Assembly (NCBI RefSeq): GCF_014982725.1
Contig: NZ_JADCJZ010000001.1
Span: 496,001 to 560,000 of the forward strand
Source: Thermophilibacter gallinarum
Lineage (GTDB): Bacteria; Actinomycetota; Coriobacteriia; Coriobacteriales; Atopobiaceae
Length of the DNA stretch: 64,000 nt
Direction: 5' to 3'
The stretch's first letter is position 1, and every line of letters begins with the position of its first letter. The notes beneath the pieces were generated by a model. That model was not told the origin of the DNA, searched no databases, and was given only the letters and a program-made list of their open reading frames with translations. Below, one piece after another: positions 24,088-31,136 of the stretch. A program made the translations under genes and the position numbers.

Positions 24088-24636
24088 CTACGCCCAGCCG
24101 CGTGTCCGGAGCTCGGCGACCAGCGGCTCGAGGTGACTGCGCTCGCAGCCATCGTAGCCCTCGCGCATTTGGGCGAGGGCAGTGGCCGAGCGCTGGTCCC
24201 CCTTGCGCACCTCGCTCTCGAGCATCTTGAAGTAGATGCGCATCATGATCTTATCCAACGCGCCGAGCCGTTCGAAGTGAAAGCCGCCCTGGCAGTAGCA
24301 CCATGGCAGGTCCGGGTAGGCCTCTGCGGGGAAGGAGCGACGGAACGCCTCCTCGTGCTCGCCTGCGGGCCAGAGCTCGCAGGGCATGGGCGTGGCGCCC
24401 ACGGCAACCACGGCATAGTGCTTCTCACCGTGAGCCGCCATATAGGCCTGGAACCGTTTTGCCCCCTTGAGTGATGCCGCGTGGAACCAGCTGCAGAGGA
24501 CCACGAGGTCCGCATCCGCGACAGCGGCCTCGATTCGCTCGAGCGGGACCGCCTGGCATCCGAGCTCCTCCGCGAGCCAGTCGGCGTATCTCTTGGCAGA
24601 GCCCGTCTGTGAGCAGAAGGCGACGACCGCGCCCAT
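24088..24636 (-). CDS. Flavodoxin domain protein
   Basis: 182 aa from the ATG at 24636 with AAAGGGG upstream. N-terminal VVAFCSQTGSAKRYADWLAEEL is the flavin phosphate loop; ADADLVVLCSWFHAASLKGAKRF is the second flavin segment. The C-terminal part (FHFERLGALDKIMMRIYFKML and QMREGYDGCERSHLEPLV) resembles the protoporphyrinogen-oxidase-like flavodoxin (HemG-type) group found in anaerobes. Function is probably electron transfer; partner unknown. It is on the minus strand with the next FMN reductase about 130 bp upstream. Confidence 0.85.
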   Translation of the reverse strand: MGAVVAFCSQTGSAKRYADWLAEELGCQAVPLERIEAAVADADLVVLCSWFHAASLKGAKRFQAYMAAHGEKHYAVVAVGATPMPCELWPAGEHEEAFRRSFPAEAYPDLPWCYCQGGFHFERLGALDKIMMRIYFKMLESEVRKGDQRSATALAQMREGYDGCERSHLEPLVAELRTRGWA

Positions 24637-24764
24637 GGCGACCCCTTTCGGCGGCTGGCGAATTCCACGTTCTTCTCGCCAGTCTACGGAGTCGACGTCA
24701 GCTCCCGGTAAGCCGTCGGCGAGATGCAGTGCTTGGAGGGCTCTGGCCGCCGGCGCGGCAGGCC

Positions 24765-25400
24765 CTACCGGATGAAGTTCGTCTGCTGGCCGGCCTCCTG
24801 CATGGGCAGCGGCACGCCTGCCGCGCGACCGGCCTCCAGGCACTTGAGCATCCAGGCCATGTTGCGGCCGAGCTGGCGCATGGTCCAGAGGCCCTCGGCG
24901 TCCTGTTCGGTCTCCTTGGCCACGTTGCCGTGGACGTTATTCCAGTAGCGCGAGCTCACGACCGGCATCTGCGCGATGGTGAAGAACTTGTTGATGTCGT
25001 CGAAGGCCGAGGTGGTGCCGCCGCGTCGGGCGCTCGCCACGGCGGCCGCGGGCTTGTACGCGAGTACGTTCTTCTCGCCTGCGCGGCCGTTGCTGTAGAA
25101 GAGGCGGTCCATGAAGCCCAGAAGTGACGCCGCAGCGTGCGCGTAGTGAACCGGCGCGCCAAAGACAAAGCCGTCGGCCTCGGCCGCCTTGGGGCGGAAC
25201 TCGTTCACCACGTCGTCGAACGCGCAGCGGCCGAGCTTTGCGCAGCCGCCGCAGGCCACGCAGCCGCCCACGGGCCGTGCGCCGATCCAGAAGATCTCTG
25301 CCTCGACGTCTTCTGCCTCGAGGGTGCGCGCCACCTCCTCGAGCGCGCGGTTGGTGCTCCCCGCCTTGTGCGGGCTCCCGTTCACGAGCATGACCTTCAT
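24765..25400 (-). CDS. Flavodoxin-family NAD(P)H-dependent oxidoreductase
   Basis: 211 aa. MKVMLVNGSPHKAGSTNRALEEVA is the phosphate loop; GGCVACGGCAKLGRCAFDDVVNEF is a cysteine-rich iron-sulphur-flavoprotein-like segment, with three to four Cys in a compact pattern; FGAPVHYAHAAASLLGFMDRLFYSN follows. It is probably an FMN enzyme reducing a quinone, nitro compound or aldehyde. It runs divergently from nothing on the left and lies next to the LysR regulator gene, with which it could form one minus-strand regulatory unit. AGEKNVLAY is from the dispersed 12-mer. Confidence 0.88.
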   Translation of the reverse strand: MKVMLVNGSPHKAGSTNRALEEVARTLEAEDVEAEIFWIGARPVGGCVACGGCAKLGRCAFDDVVNEFRPKAAEADGFVFGAPVHYAHAAASLLGFMDRLFYSNGRAGEKNVLAYKPAAAVASARRGGTTSAFDDINKFFTIAQMPVVSSRYWNNVHGNVAKETEQDAEGLWTMRQLGRNMAWMLKCLEAGRAAGVPLPMQEAGQQTNFIR

Positions 25401-25484
25401 GGGTTTTCCTTCCGACGATGCGACGCTGTTAGCAGCGTGCTGGTTACCTATCTAGGTCTGATTGCTCCCGTAAGCACAACACTC

Positions 25485-26492
25485 TTAGGCATCTACGAGG
25501 TCATGCTCGGTCTCGTTTCCGTCGCGCATGGAGCGATAGCGGTCGTCCATCTCCTTCGCATACTCAGATTCGCTTCGATTGCGCTGGCGCACGCCAAGAG
25601 CGGTGCTGTCGTCTTCTCGAACGAGCTCCAGGAACCGCCGCGCGGCGTCGCCGAGGGGGACGTCGCGCTTCCAGGCGAGGTCGATGACCGAGACGAGCGG
25701 CGGGAAGAGCAGGCGAAACTCCAGTCCCGTGCCCGGGCCTACGGTCGTGAGCCCGTCGAAGGAGAGCATGCGGCCCACGCCCTCGCGCACGAGCAGGGCG
25801 CCGTTGTAGGCGAGGTTGTACGTTGCCGCGACGTTGGCCTCGGCGGCTCGCTCCCCAAACCATGTGGCGAGAAGCCCGGTGAGCTTGTCGCTCTTTGCGT
25901 GGCGCTCCGGCACGACGAGCGGCGAGTCGAGAAGGTCGGCGGGGCTCACGGCCTCGCGCGCGGCCAGCGGGTCGTCGTCACGCACGAGCGCGCCCCAGGC
26001 GTCGGTGGGGGAGAGGCGCAGGTGGGCGTAGCGGTCAACGTCGGGGTAGCTCATGAGCACGGAGAAGTCGTCGACGCCGTGCTCCAGGCGCTCGATGAGG
26101 TCCGGCGCGTTGCCGCTGTGCAGGTGGAAGCGCACGCCGGGGTACTTCTCGCGAAAGTCGCGCACGTGGCGGGCGATCACGCGCAGGCCCTCGGACTCGC
26201 CGGCGCCGATGAAGACGTCGCCCTCCACGATGTCCTCTCTGTGCGCGAGGTCCGCCGTGGTCTGGTCCGCGAGGCTCACGATCTCCTGCGCGCGACGCCG
26301 CAGATAGAGGCCCTGTTCGGTAGGCGTGACGCTGCGGCTGTGGCGCTCGAGAAGTGGGGCGCCGAGCTCGCGCTCCAGCGCGGCGATCTGCCGGGAGAGC
26401 GCGGGCTGCGTCACGTGCAGCGCCTCTGCTGCGCGCGACATCGTGCCGTGCTCGCAGACGGCGAGGAAGTAGCGAAGGGTCCGGAGCTCCAT
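25485..26492 (-). CDS. LysR-family transcriptional regulator
   Basis: 335 aa. Canonical N-terminal helix-turn-helix: MELRTLRYFLAVCEHGTMSR, AAEALHVTQPALSRQIAALE, ELGAPLLERHSRSVTPTEQG. The effector domain follows, and an unusual charged tail of about 35 residues ends the protein. It diverges from the cyclophilin-like/CMD/cupin/aldo-keto operon at 26609 with about 115 bp between them, the classic LysR-to-target layout. AT-rich dyads (ATATCATGATAT at about 26516) in that space are candidate binding sites. Confidence 0.92.
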   Translation of the reverse strand: MELRTLRYFLAVCEHGTMSRAAEALHVTQPALSRQIAALERELGAPLLERHSRSVTPTEQGLYLRRRAQEIVSLADQTTADLAHREDIVEGDVFIGAGESEGLRVIARHVRDFREKYPGVRFHLHSGNAPDLIERLEHGVDDFSVLMSYPDVDRYAHLRLSPTDAWGALVRDDDPLAAREAVSPADLLDSPLVVPERHAKSDKLTGLLATWFGERAAEANVAATYNLAYNGALLVREGVGRMLSFDGLTTVGPGTGLEFRLLFPPLVSVIDLAWKRDVPLGDAARRFLELVREDDSTALGVRQRNRSESEYAKEMDDRYRSMRDGNETEHDLVDA

Positions 26493-26570
26493 GTGTACCC
26501 CATTACATCGAGGAATATCATGATATGCGATATAAGCAATTGTAGCGCACCCTCCCGCGACGGAGAATGT

Positions 26571-26597
26571 GCAAAGGGGACAGGCACTTTTGCACGC
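26571..26597. repeat. GGGGACAG palindrome, GTGCAAAA arms
   Basis: GTGCAAAGGGGACAGGCACTTTTGCAC. It lies between the LysR gene and the cyclophilin-like gene and runs almost into the ribosome site of the latter. Same subfamily as the elements at 39446, 45014 and 45056. Confidence 0.8.
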
Positions 26598-26608
26598 GGG
26601 AGGCGAAC

Positions 26609-26968
26609 GTGAGGGTCGAGCTGCGGATAGGCGAGGTTGCGGTGCCGGTGGAGCTGAACGGCTCCGCAGCTGCTCGCGCGCTCGCGGCGCGGCTCCCGCA
26701 GACGCTCTCCATGAGCGTCTCGAGCGTGGGGTGCTGCGGGCAGCTGGGCTTCTCGCTGCCGTGCGATGCCGCCGACGTCCACCCCGGCTGGTCCGACGGC
26801 GACCTCAACTACAAGCCCGAGGGCGACTGGCTCGCGCTCTTCTTTGATGACGAGAAGAACTCCGCGCGCTATGGCGGCCAGGTCACGCTGGGCCGCGCGG
26901 CGGGCTCGCTGGACGCGCTGCACGACCTCGCAGCCACCCACGACGTGCTGATAGAGAATGCGGACTAG
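26609..26968 (+). CDS. Cyclophilin-like fold protein
   Basis: 119 aa from a GTG at 26609 with CGGGAGG upstream; the frame is open further up, but only through the palindrome. The sequence VRVELRIGEVAVPVELNGSA, QTLSMSVSSVGCCGQLGFSL and GDLNYKPEGDWLALFFDD follows the Cyclophil_like2 pattern seen in small proteins encoded in LysR-controlled redox operons. These lack the prolyl isomerase active site; their role is unknown. It is the first gene of a likely four-gene operon. Confidence 0.8.
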   Translation: MRVELRIGEVAVPVELNGSAAARALAARLPQTLSMSVSSVGCCGQLGFSLPCDAADVHPGWSDGDLNYKPEGDWLALFFDDEKNSARYGGQVTLGRAAGSLDALHDLAATHDVLIENAD

Positions 26969-26978
26969 GAGGAAAACG

Positions 26979-27701
26979 ATGACGGCGATTGCGGGCATGA
27001 CCGAGTTCGAGCAGACCGACCCGGAGTTCGCGGAGCGCTTCGCGTACTTCGCGGGCGAGGAGGTCCCCGGCGAGCCAACGGCCAAGCTCCCGTCGCGCGA
27101 GCGGTACCTCGCGATTCTGGCGGCGCTTCTCGGCTGCCAGGGCGCAGAGCAGCTCCGCGTCACGCTGGCTGAGGCGCTCGACACCAAGGCTGTCACCCCC
27201 GTCGAGGCACGCGAGGTTGTCTACCAGGGCACGGCGTATCTCGGCATCGGCCGGACCCGCCCGTTCTTCTCGGCCATGAACGAGGTGTTTGCCGAGAAGG
27301 GCGTGGAGCTCCCACTGCCCGCACAGGCCACCACGACGCTCGAGACGCGCGGCGCTGCGGGCAACCAGAAGCAGATCGACTACTTTGGCGAGCACATGCG
27401 CGAGAACTGGAAGACCTGCCCTGCAGAGCGCGCCAACGTAAACCTGTGGCTCGCAGAGAACTGCTTCGGCGACTACTACACGCGCGGTGGCCTCTCGGAC
27501 CTCGACCGCGAGATGGTCACGTTCTGCTACCTCGTGGCGCAGGGTGGCTGTGAGCCGCAGGCCACCGCGCACGCCGGGGCCAACCTCAACCTTGGGCGTA
27601 CGAAGGACTTCCTCTATCGCGTGGTCATGCAGATCCTGCCCTACATCGGCTACCCGCGCAGTCTGAACGCGCTTTCCTGCATCGACAACGCCGCCAAATG
27701 A
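26979..27701 (+). CDS. Carboxymuconolactone decarboxylase-family protein (two CMD domains)
   Basis: 240 aa from the ATG at 26979 with AGGAGG six bases upstream. The first CMD unit lies around residues 10-120 (TDPEFAERFAYFAGEEV) and the second around 135-235, including LSDLDREMVTFCYLVAQGGCE and PQATAHAGANLNLGRTKD, where the Cys and His of AhpD-like proteins sit. Members include decarboxylases and peroxidase-type disulphide enzymes; this double-domain form is common next to cupin and aldo/keto reductase genes. It ends in a palindrome. Confidence 0.87.
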   Translation: MTAIAGMTEFEQTDPEFAERFAYFAGEEVPGEPTAKLPSRERYLAILAALLGCQGAEQLRVTLAEALDTKAVTPVEAREVVYQGTAYLGIGRTRPFFSAMNEVFAEKGVELPLPAQATTTLETRGAAGNQKQIDYFGEHMRENWKTCPAERANVNLWLAENCFGDYYTRGGLSDLDREMVTFCYLVAQGGCEPQATAHAGANLNLGRTKDFLYRVVMQILPYIGYPRSLNALSCIDNAAK

Positions 27702-27733
27702 TTCAAAAGGGGACAGTCCCCTTTTGAATCATT
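27700..27733. repeat. GGGGACAG palindrome, ATTCAAAA arms
   Basis: GATTCAAAAGGGGACAG and TCCCCTTTTGAATC form the arms. It includes the stop of the CMD gene and ends about 10 bases before the ribosome site of the cupin gene, so it lies inside the operon. Confidence 0.85.
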
Positions 27734-27755
27734 CATCGAGCAAAGGAGAAGAACC

Positions 27756-28175
27756 ATGAGCGAGAAGAACGACTTCGCCCCCATGTTCGGCCTGGGCGAC
27801 CCCAACGACGCGTACGCCCAGTACTTCATCGGCAACTCGTACCTCAAGCCGCTGACGAGCGCCGCGGAGTGCGGCGTCGGCCTCGCCAACGTCACCTTCG
27901 AGCCGGGCTGCCGCAACAACTGGCACATCCACCGCGCAGACAAGGGCGGCGGGCAGATTCTCATCTGCACCGACGGTCGCGGCTGGTACCAGGAGTGGGG
28001 CAAGGATCCCCAGGAGCTCACGCCCGGCACCGTCGTGGTGATCCCCGAGGGCGTTAAGCACTGGCACGGCGCCGCGCGCGACAGCTGGTTCAGCCACATC
28101 GCCTTCGAGGCGCCGGGCGAGAACTGCAGCAACGAGTGGCTCGAGCCCGTCACGGACGAGCAGTACCCGGCGTAG
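27756..28175 (+). CDS. Cupin-domain protein
   Basis: 139 aa. The cupin motif 1 is NNWHIHRADKGGGQILICTDG and motif 2 is LTPGTVVVIPEGVKHWHGA, providing the metal-binding His and Glu/Gln residues. Similar small cupins accompany CMD and aldo/keto reductase genes in Firmicutes and Coriobacteriia and are often annotated as quinone- or aldehyde-stress proteins. Role here: probable metal-dependent isomerase or dioxygenase of unknown substrate. RBS AAAGGAGAAG lies directly upstream. Confidence 0.9.
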   Translation: MSEKNDFAPMFGLGDPNDAYAQYFIGNSYLKPLTSAAECGVGLANVTFEPGCRNNWHIHRADKGGGQILICTDGRGWYQEWGKDPQELTPGTVVVIPEGVKHWHGAARDSWFSHIAFEAPGENCSNEWLEPVTDEQYPA

Positions 28176-28184
28176 GTGAGCTAT

Positions 28185-29213
28185 ATGACAGACATGAACT
28201 ACACGACGCTCGGACACTCCGGCATCAAGATCCCGCGGCTCTGCCTGGGTGGCATGAGCTTCGGTGCGCCCTCGGCGGACTTTCACCAGTGGACGATCGG
28301 CCCGGACGAGACGCGCGCGGTGATCGCCCGTGCCCTCGAGCTGGGCGTGAACTTCATCGACACGGCCAACTGCTACGCGCACGGCACGAGCGAGGAGTAC
28401 ATCGGTACCGCCCTGCGCGAGCTGGGCGTGCCGCGCGACCAGGTGGTTCTCGCTAGCAAGGTCTTCTTCAACGAGGGCGGCCTCTCACGCGAGGCGATTA
28501 ACCGGGAGATTGACGGCACGCTCCGGCGCCTCCAGGCCGACTACCTGGACCTCTACATCGTCCACCGCTTTGACTACGCCACCCCGATCGAGGAGACCAT
28601 GGAGGCTCTCGACTCCCTCGTGCGCGCTGGCAAGGTCCGCGCCCTCGGCGCGAGTGCGATGTACGCGTACCAGCTCCACAACATGCAGGTCGTGGCAGCC
28701 CAGAACGGCTGGACGCCCTTCTCGTCCATGCAGTGTCACTACAACCTGCTCTACCGCGAGGACGAGCGCGAGATGATTCCCGTGTGCCGTCAGTTCGGCA
28801 TAGCGCTCACGCCCTACAGCCCGCTCGCGTCCGGGCACTTGTGCCGCCCCACGTGGGACTCCGCGTCCAAGCGCTCGACGACCGACGCCACGATGCGCAA
28901 CAAGTACGATGCCGACCGCGAACGAGACATGCCCATCGTCGCGCGCGTGGCCGAGCTGGCCGAGAAGCGCGGTGTTCCCATGTCGCGCATCGCACTCGCC
29001 TGGCACTGGGCGCGCGGCGTGGAAGCGCCCATCGTGGGCTGCTCCAAGCCCGAGCGCGTGGACGACGCGGTGACCTCGCTCGATGTGACGCTCACCGCCG
29101 ACGAGGTCGCCTACCTCGAGGAGCCCTACACGGCGCACGAGCTCGTGGGCCCGGCGGCTCGCCCGGGTGAGAAGCCTCTCGCGGGCACCACGAACCCCAA
29201 CGCAAAGAGCTAG
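28185..29213 (+). CDS. Aldo/keto reductase
   Basis: 342 aa from the ATG at 28185; AGGTGAG lies just upstream, overlapping the cupin stop. The TIM-barrel family motifs are intact: SGIKIPRLCLGGMSFG, the catalytic Asp-Tyr region NFIDTANCYAHGTSEEYIG, Lys in VLASKVFF, and His in LDLYIVHRFDYATP. It reduces aldehydes or ketones with NADPH. It is the last gene of the LysR-linked operon (26609-29213) and probably acts on the same compound class as the other operon members. Confidence 0.92.
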   Translation: MTDMNYTTLGHSGIKIPRLCLGGMSFGAPSADFHQWTIGPDETRAVIARALELGVNFIDTANCYAHGTSEEYIGTALRELGVPRDQVVLASKVFFNEGGLSREAINREIDGTLRRLQADYLDLYIVHRFDYATPIEETMEALDSLVRAGKVRALGASAMYAYQLHNMQVVAAQNGWTPFSSMQCHYNLLYREDEREMIPVCRQFGIALTPYSPLASGHLCRPTWDSASKRSTTDATMRNKYDADRERDMPIVARVAELAEKRGVPMSRIALAWHWARGVEAPIVGCSKPERVDDAVTSLDVTLTADEVAYLEEPYTAHELVGPAARPGEKPLAGTTNPNAKS

Positions 29214-29275
29214 TCGGGAGGGGCGGCCTCGCCCTCACGAGCGGGCGCATCCCACCCCGAGGGCATGCGCCCCCT

Positions 29276-29383
29276 AGGGTATGTACACTGTTGTATATTT
29301 AATACAGTGTCCCGAGGTTGTCTTTTCGCAGGTAGACGGCTTGGCGAGAAAGACATCAATTTCACAACAGTGTACATACCCTC
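29276..29383. repeat. Inverted repeat with ATGTACACTGTTG arms
   Basis: AGGGTATGTACACTGTTG at 29276 is matched by CAACAGTGTACATACCCT ending near 29383, separated by about 70 bases that include a second copy of the stem (ACACTG/CAGTGT at 29284-29310). The 12-mer at 29392 follows. The 252-bp gap holds no gene. Confidence 0.75.
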
Positions 29384-29465
29384 CGAAAGACGGCGAGAAG
29401 GACCGCGTCGCCCGCAGGCCCAAGCGCTAGAATGCTGTCGTTTTGCCGGGCGGCGCGGGGGCGCA

Positions 29466-30506
29466 ATGCAGCAACGGGACCAGGCGGGCGCGGGCCGCAT
29501 CGCGCTCTTCGACAACATCAAGGGGCTGCTCATCATCCTTGTGGTGGTGGGGCACGTGGCGCACCCCGTCCACAACGAAAACCCGGCCATAAGCTGCCTC
29601 TTCGACGTCATCTACCTCTTCCACATGCCGCTGTTCGTCTTTGTCTCGGGCCTTTTTGCCAAACACGCCAAAAACGAACGGGGGGGGGTTAACCCAAATC
29701 GCATCATCTCGTTCGCCCTTCTCGCCGCGCTCTTCCAGCTCGCGCTCCTGCTCATCAACGAGGTTGACGTCACCCTGGAGTCATTCCTGCAGTTCACGTC
29801 CGCCCCGTGGTACCTGCTCGCGATGGCGTACTGGTATGCGGCGGCGCCCCTGCTCGCACGCCTTGGCTGGAGGCGGGGGATGGTGCTCGCGCTCGCACTC
29901 TCGTACGCAAGCGGCTTCGTCGACCTTTCCGACGGCCTGCTGGCGATCAGCCGCGCGCTCGCGTTCCTGCCGTGGTTCGCTGCCGGCCTCTACTGTCCCG
30001 TCGAGAGCGTCGTCGCCCTCAAGGAGAGCCGCTCGCGCGCCGTCCGCGCGACGCTCGCCGTCGCCGTTGTCGTCTCTGCGGCCGTGGTCCTCGCGCGCGT
30101 GCTCGACGCCCACGCCTATGACTGGTTCTTCCAGATGGTCTACGGCGACAACCCCTACCGCGCGCTGCCGCTCGACCTCCTCGGCAAGACGGTGTCCGAC
30201 GTCCTTGCGCTCGTGCTCTCCGCTGCGGTGCTGAGGCTCGTACCGTCTCGCCCCACCCGGCTCGCCACACTCGGTCGGCGCACGCTCGGCATCTACGTGG
30301 GCCATCGACTCGTCCGCGCCTGGCTCACGTTCCGCACGCCCCTCTACGAGCAGCCCGTCCTTCTCGACCCGCTCTGGGGCACCCTCATGATCCTGGCGCT
30401 CTCGGCGGCCGTCACCGTCGTGTGCGCCGCGCCCGTCCTGACTGACGCGCTCAACCGCATCCTCCGCCATCGCTGGCTGCCGGAGGCGGGCCGGGAGAGG
30501 GGCTAG
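29466..30506 (+). CDS. Acyltransferase 3-family membrane protein
   Basis: 346 aa from the ATG at 29466; the frame upstream runs through the repeat and is not convincing. Ten or so hydrophobic segments and the N-terminal RIALFDNIKGLLIILVVVGHV (catalytic His of the family) with YLFHMPLFVFVSGLFAKH identify an O-acyltransferase that modifies surface polysaccharide or lipids. A run of nine G residues at 29680-29688 in frame (ERGGVN) is a potential slippage site. Overall a surface-modification enzyme, single gene. Confidence 0.88.
   Translation: MQQRDQAGAGRIALFDNIKGLLIILVVVGHVAHPVHNENPAISCLFDVIYLFHMPLFVFVSGLFAKHAKNERGGVNPNRIISFALLAALFQLALLLINEVDVTLESFLQFTSAPWYLLAMAYWYAAAPLLARLGWRRGMVLALALSYASGFVDLSDGLLAISRALAFLPWFAAGLYCPVESVVALKESRSRAVRATLAVAVVVSAAVVLARVLDAHAYDWFFQMVYGDNPYRALPLDLLGKTVSDVLALVLSAAVLRLVPSRPTRLATLGRRTLGIYVGHRLVRAWLTFRTPLYEQPVLLDPLWGTLMILALSAAVTVVCAAPVLTDALNRILRHRWLPEAGRERG
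29680..29688 (+). repeat. Homopolymeric G9 tract in acyltransferase coding sequence
   Basis: Nine consecutive G residues inside the gene, at about residue 72-75. Gain or loss of one G would shift the frame and truncate the protein early. It is the longest G run I noticed in a coding sequence in the window. Confidence 0.85.
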
Positions 30507-30581
30507 CCGAGAAGCCCCGCGCCCTCCCGGCGCGACGCCATGCGCTACGATTTGCCATATCGAGACCGAAGGGGGAGAGCG

Positions 30582-30950
30582 GTGGGCTGTCTGAGTGTCG
30601 TCTTCAACATCATCTGGATTCTCACGGGCGGCTGGATGACGGCGCTTGCGTTCCTTCTCGCCGGCGTGCTCTGTTACCTCACGATCATCGGCATCCCCCT
30701 CGGTCGGCAGGCGTTCAAGATGGCGTCGCTCACGCTTGCGCCGTTCGGCAAGACGATCACGTACGGCGGCGGCACGCCCTCGCTCGTCGCCAACGTGTTC
30801 TGGGTGGTCCTCGTGGGGCTGTGGACGGCGATCGGCTACGCGCTCGAGGGTGCGCTATTCTGCTGCACCATCGTTGGCATCCCGTTTGGCCTGCAGCTCT
30901 TCAAGATGGCCAAGCTCGCGCTCTGTCCCTTCGGCGCCACGGTGTGGTAG
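30582..30950 (+). CDS. YccF-domain membrane protein
   Basis: 122 aa from the GTG at 30582, with GGGGGAGAG upstream. The YccF repeat is present twice: FNIIWILTGGWMTALAFLLAG, CYLTIIGIPLGRQAFKMASL and the second copy VFWVVLVGLWTAIGYALEGA, CCTIVGIPFGLQLFKMAKLAL. YccF proteins are inner-membrane proteins of unknown role. A second in-frame start at 30540 lacks support. It is followed by 180 bp of lower-GC sequence before the large acquired-looking gene. Confidence 0.9.
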   Translation: MGCLSVVFNIIWILTGGWMTALAFLLAGVLCYLTIIGIPLGRQAFKMASLTLAPFGKTITYGGGTPSLVANVFWVVLVGLWTAIGYALEGALFCCTIVGIPFGLQLFKMAKLALCPFGATVW

Positions 30951-31136
30951 GCCGAGAGGGACGGAATGTCTCGAGTGCGCGTCGATATCCCTTCGTACAC
31001 ATTGCTCTCTGTCTCTCATGCCCGCATAGGCCGAATAGCGAGTGCCGTCTGCTGATATAGGCTGAGCATCTGCGCCATGCGCGACGAGAATGGACTAGTG
31101 CAGAAGCAGAGATAAGTTTCGTCAGATGGAGTGGCG

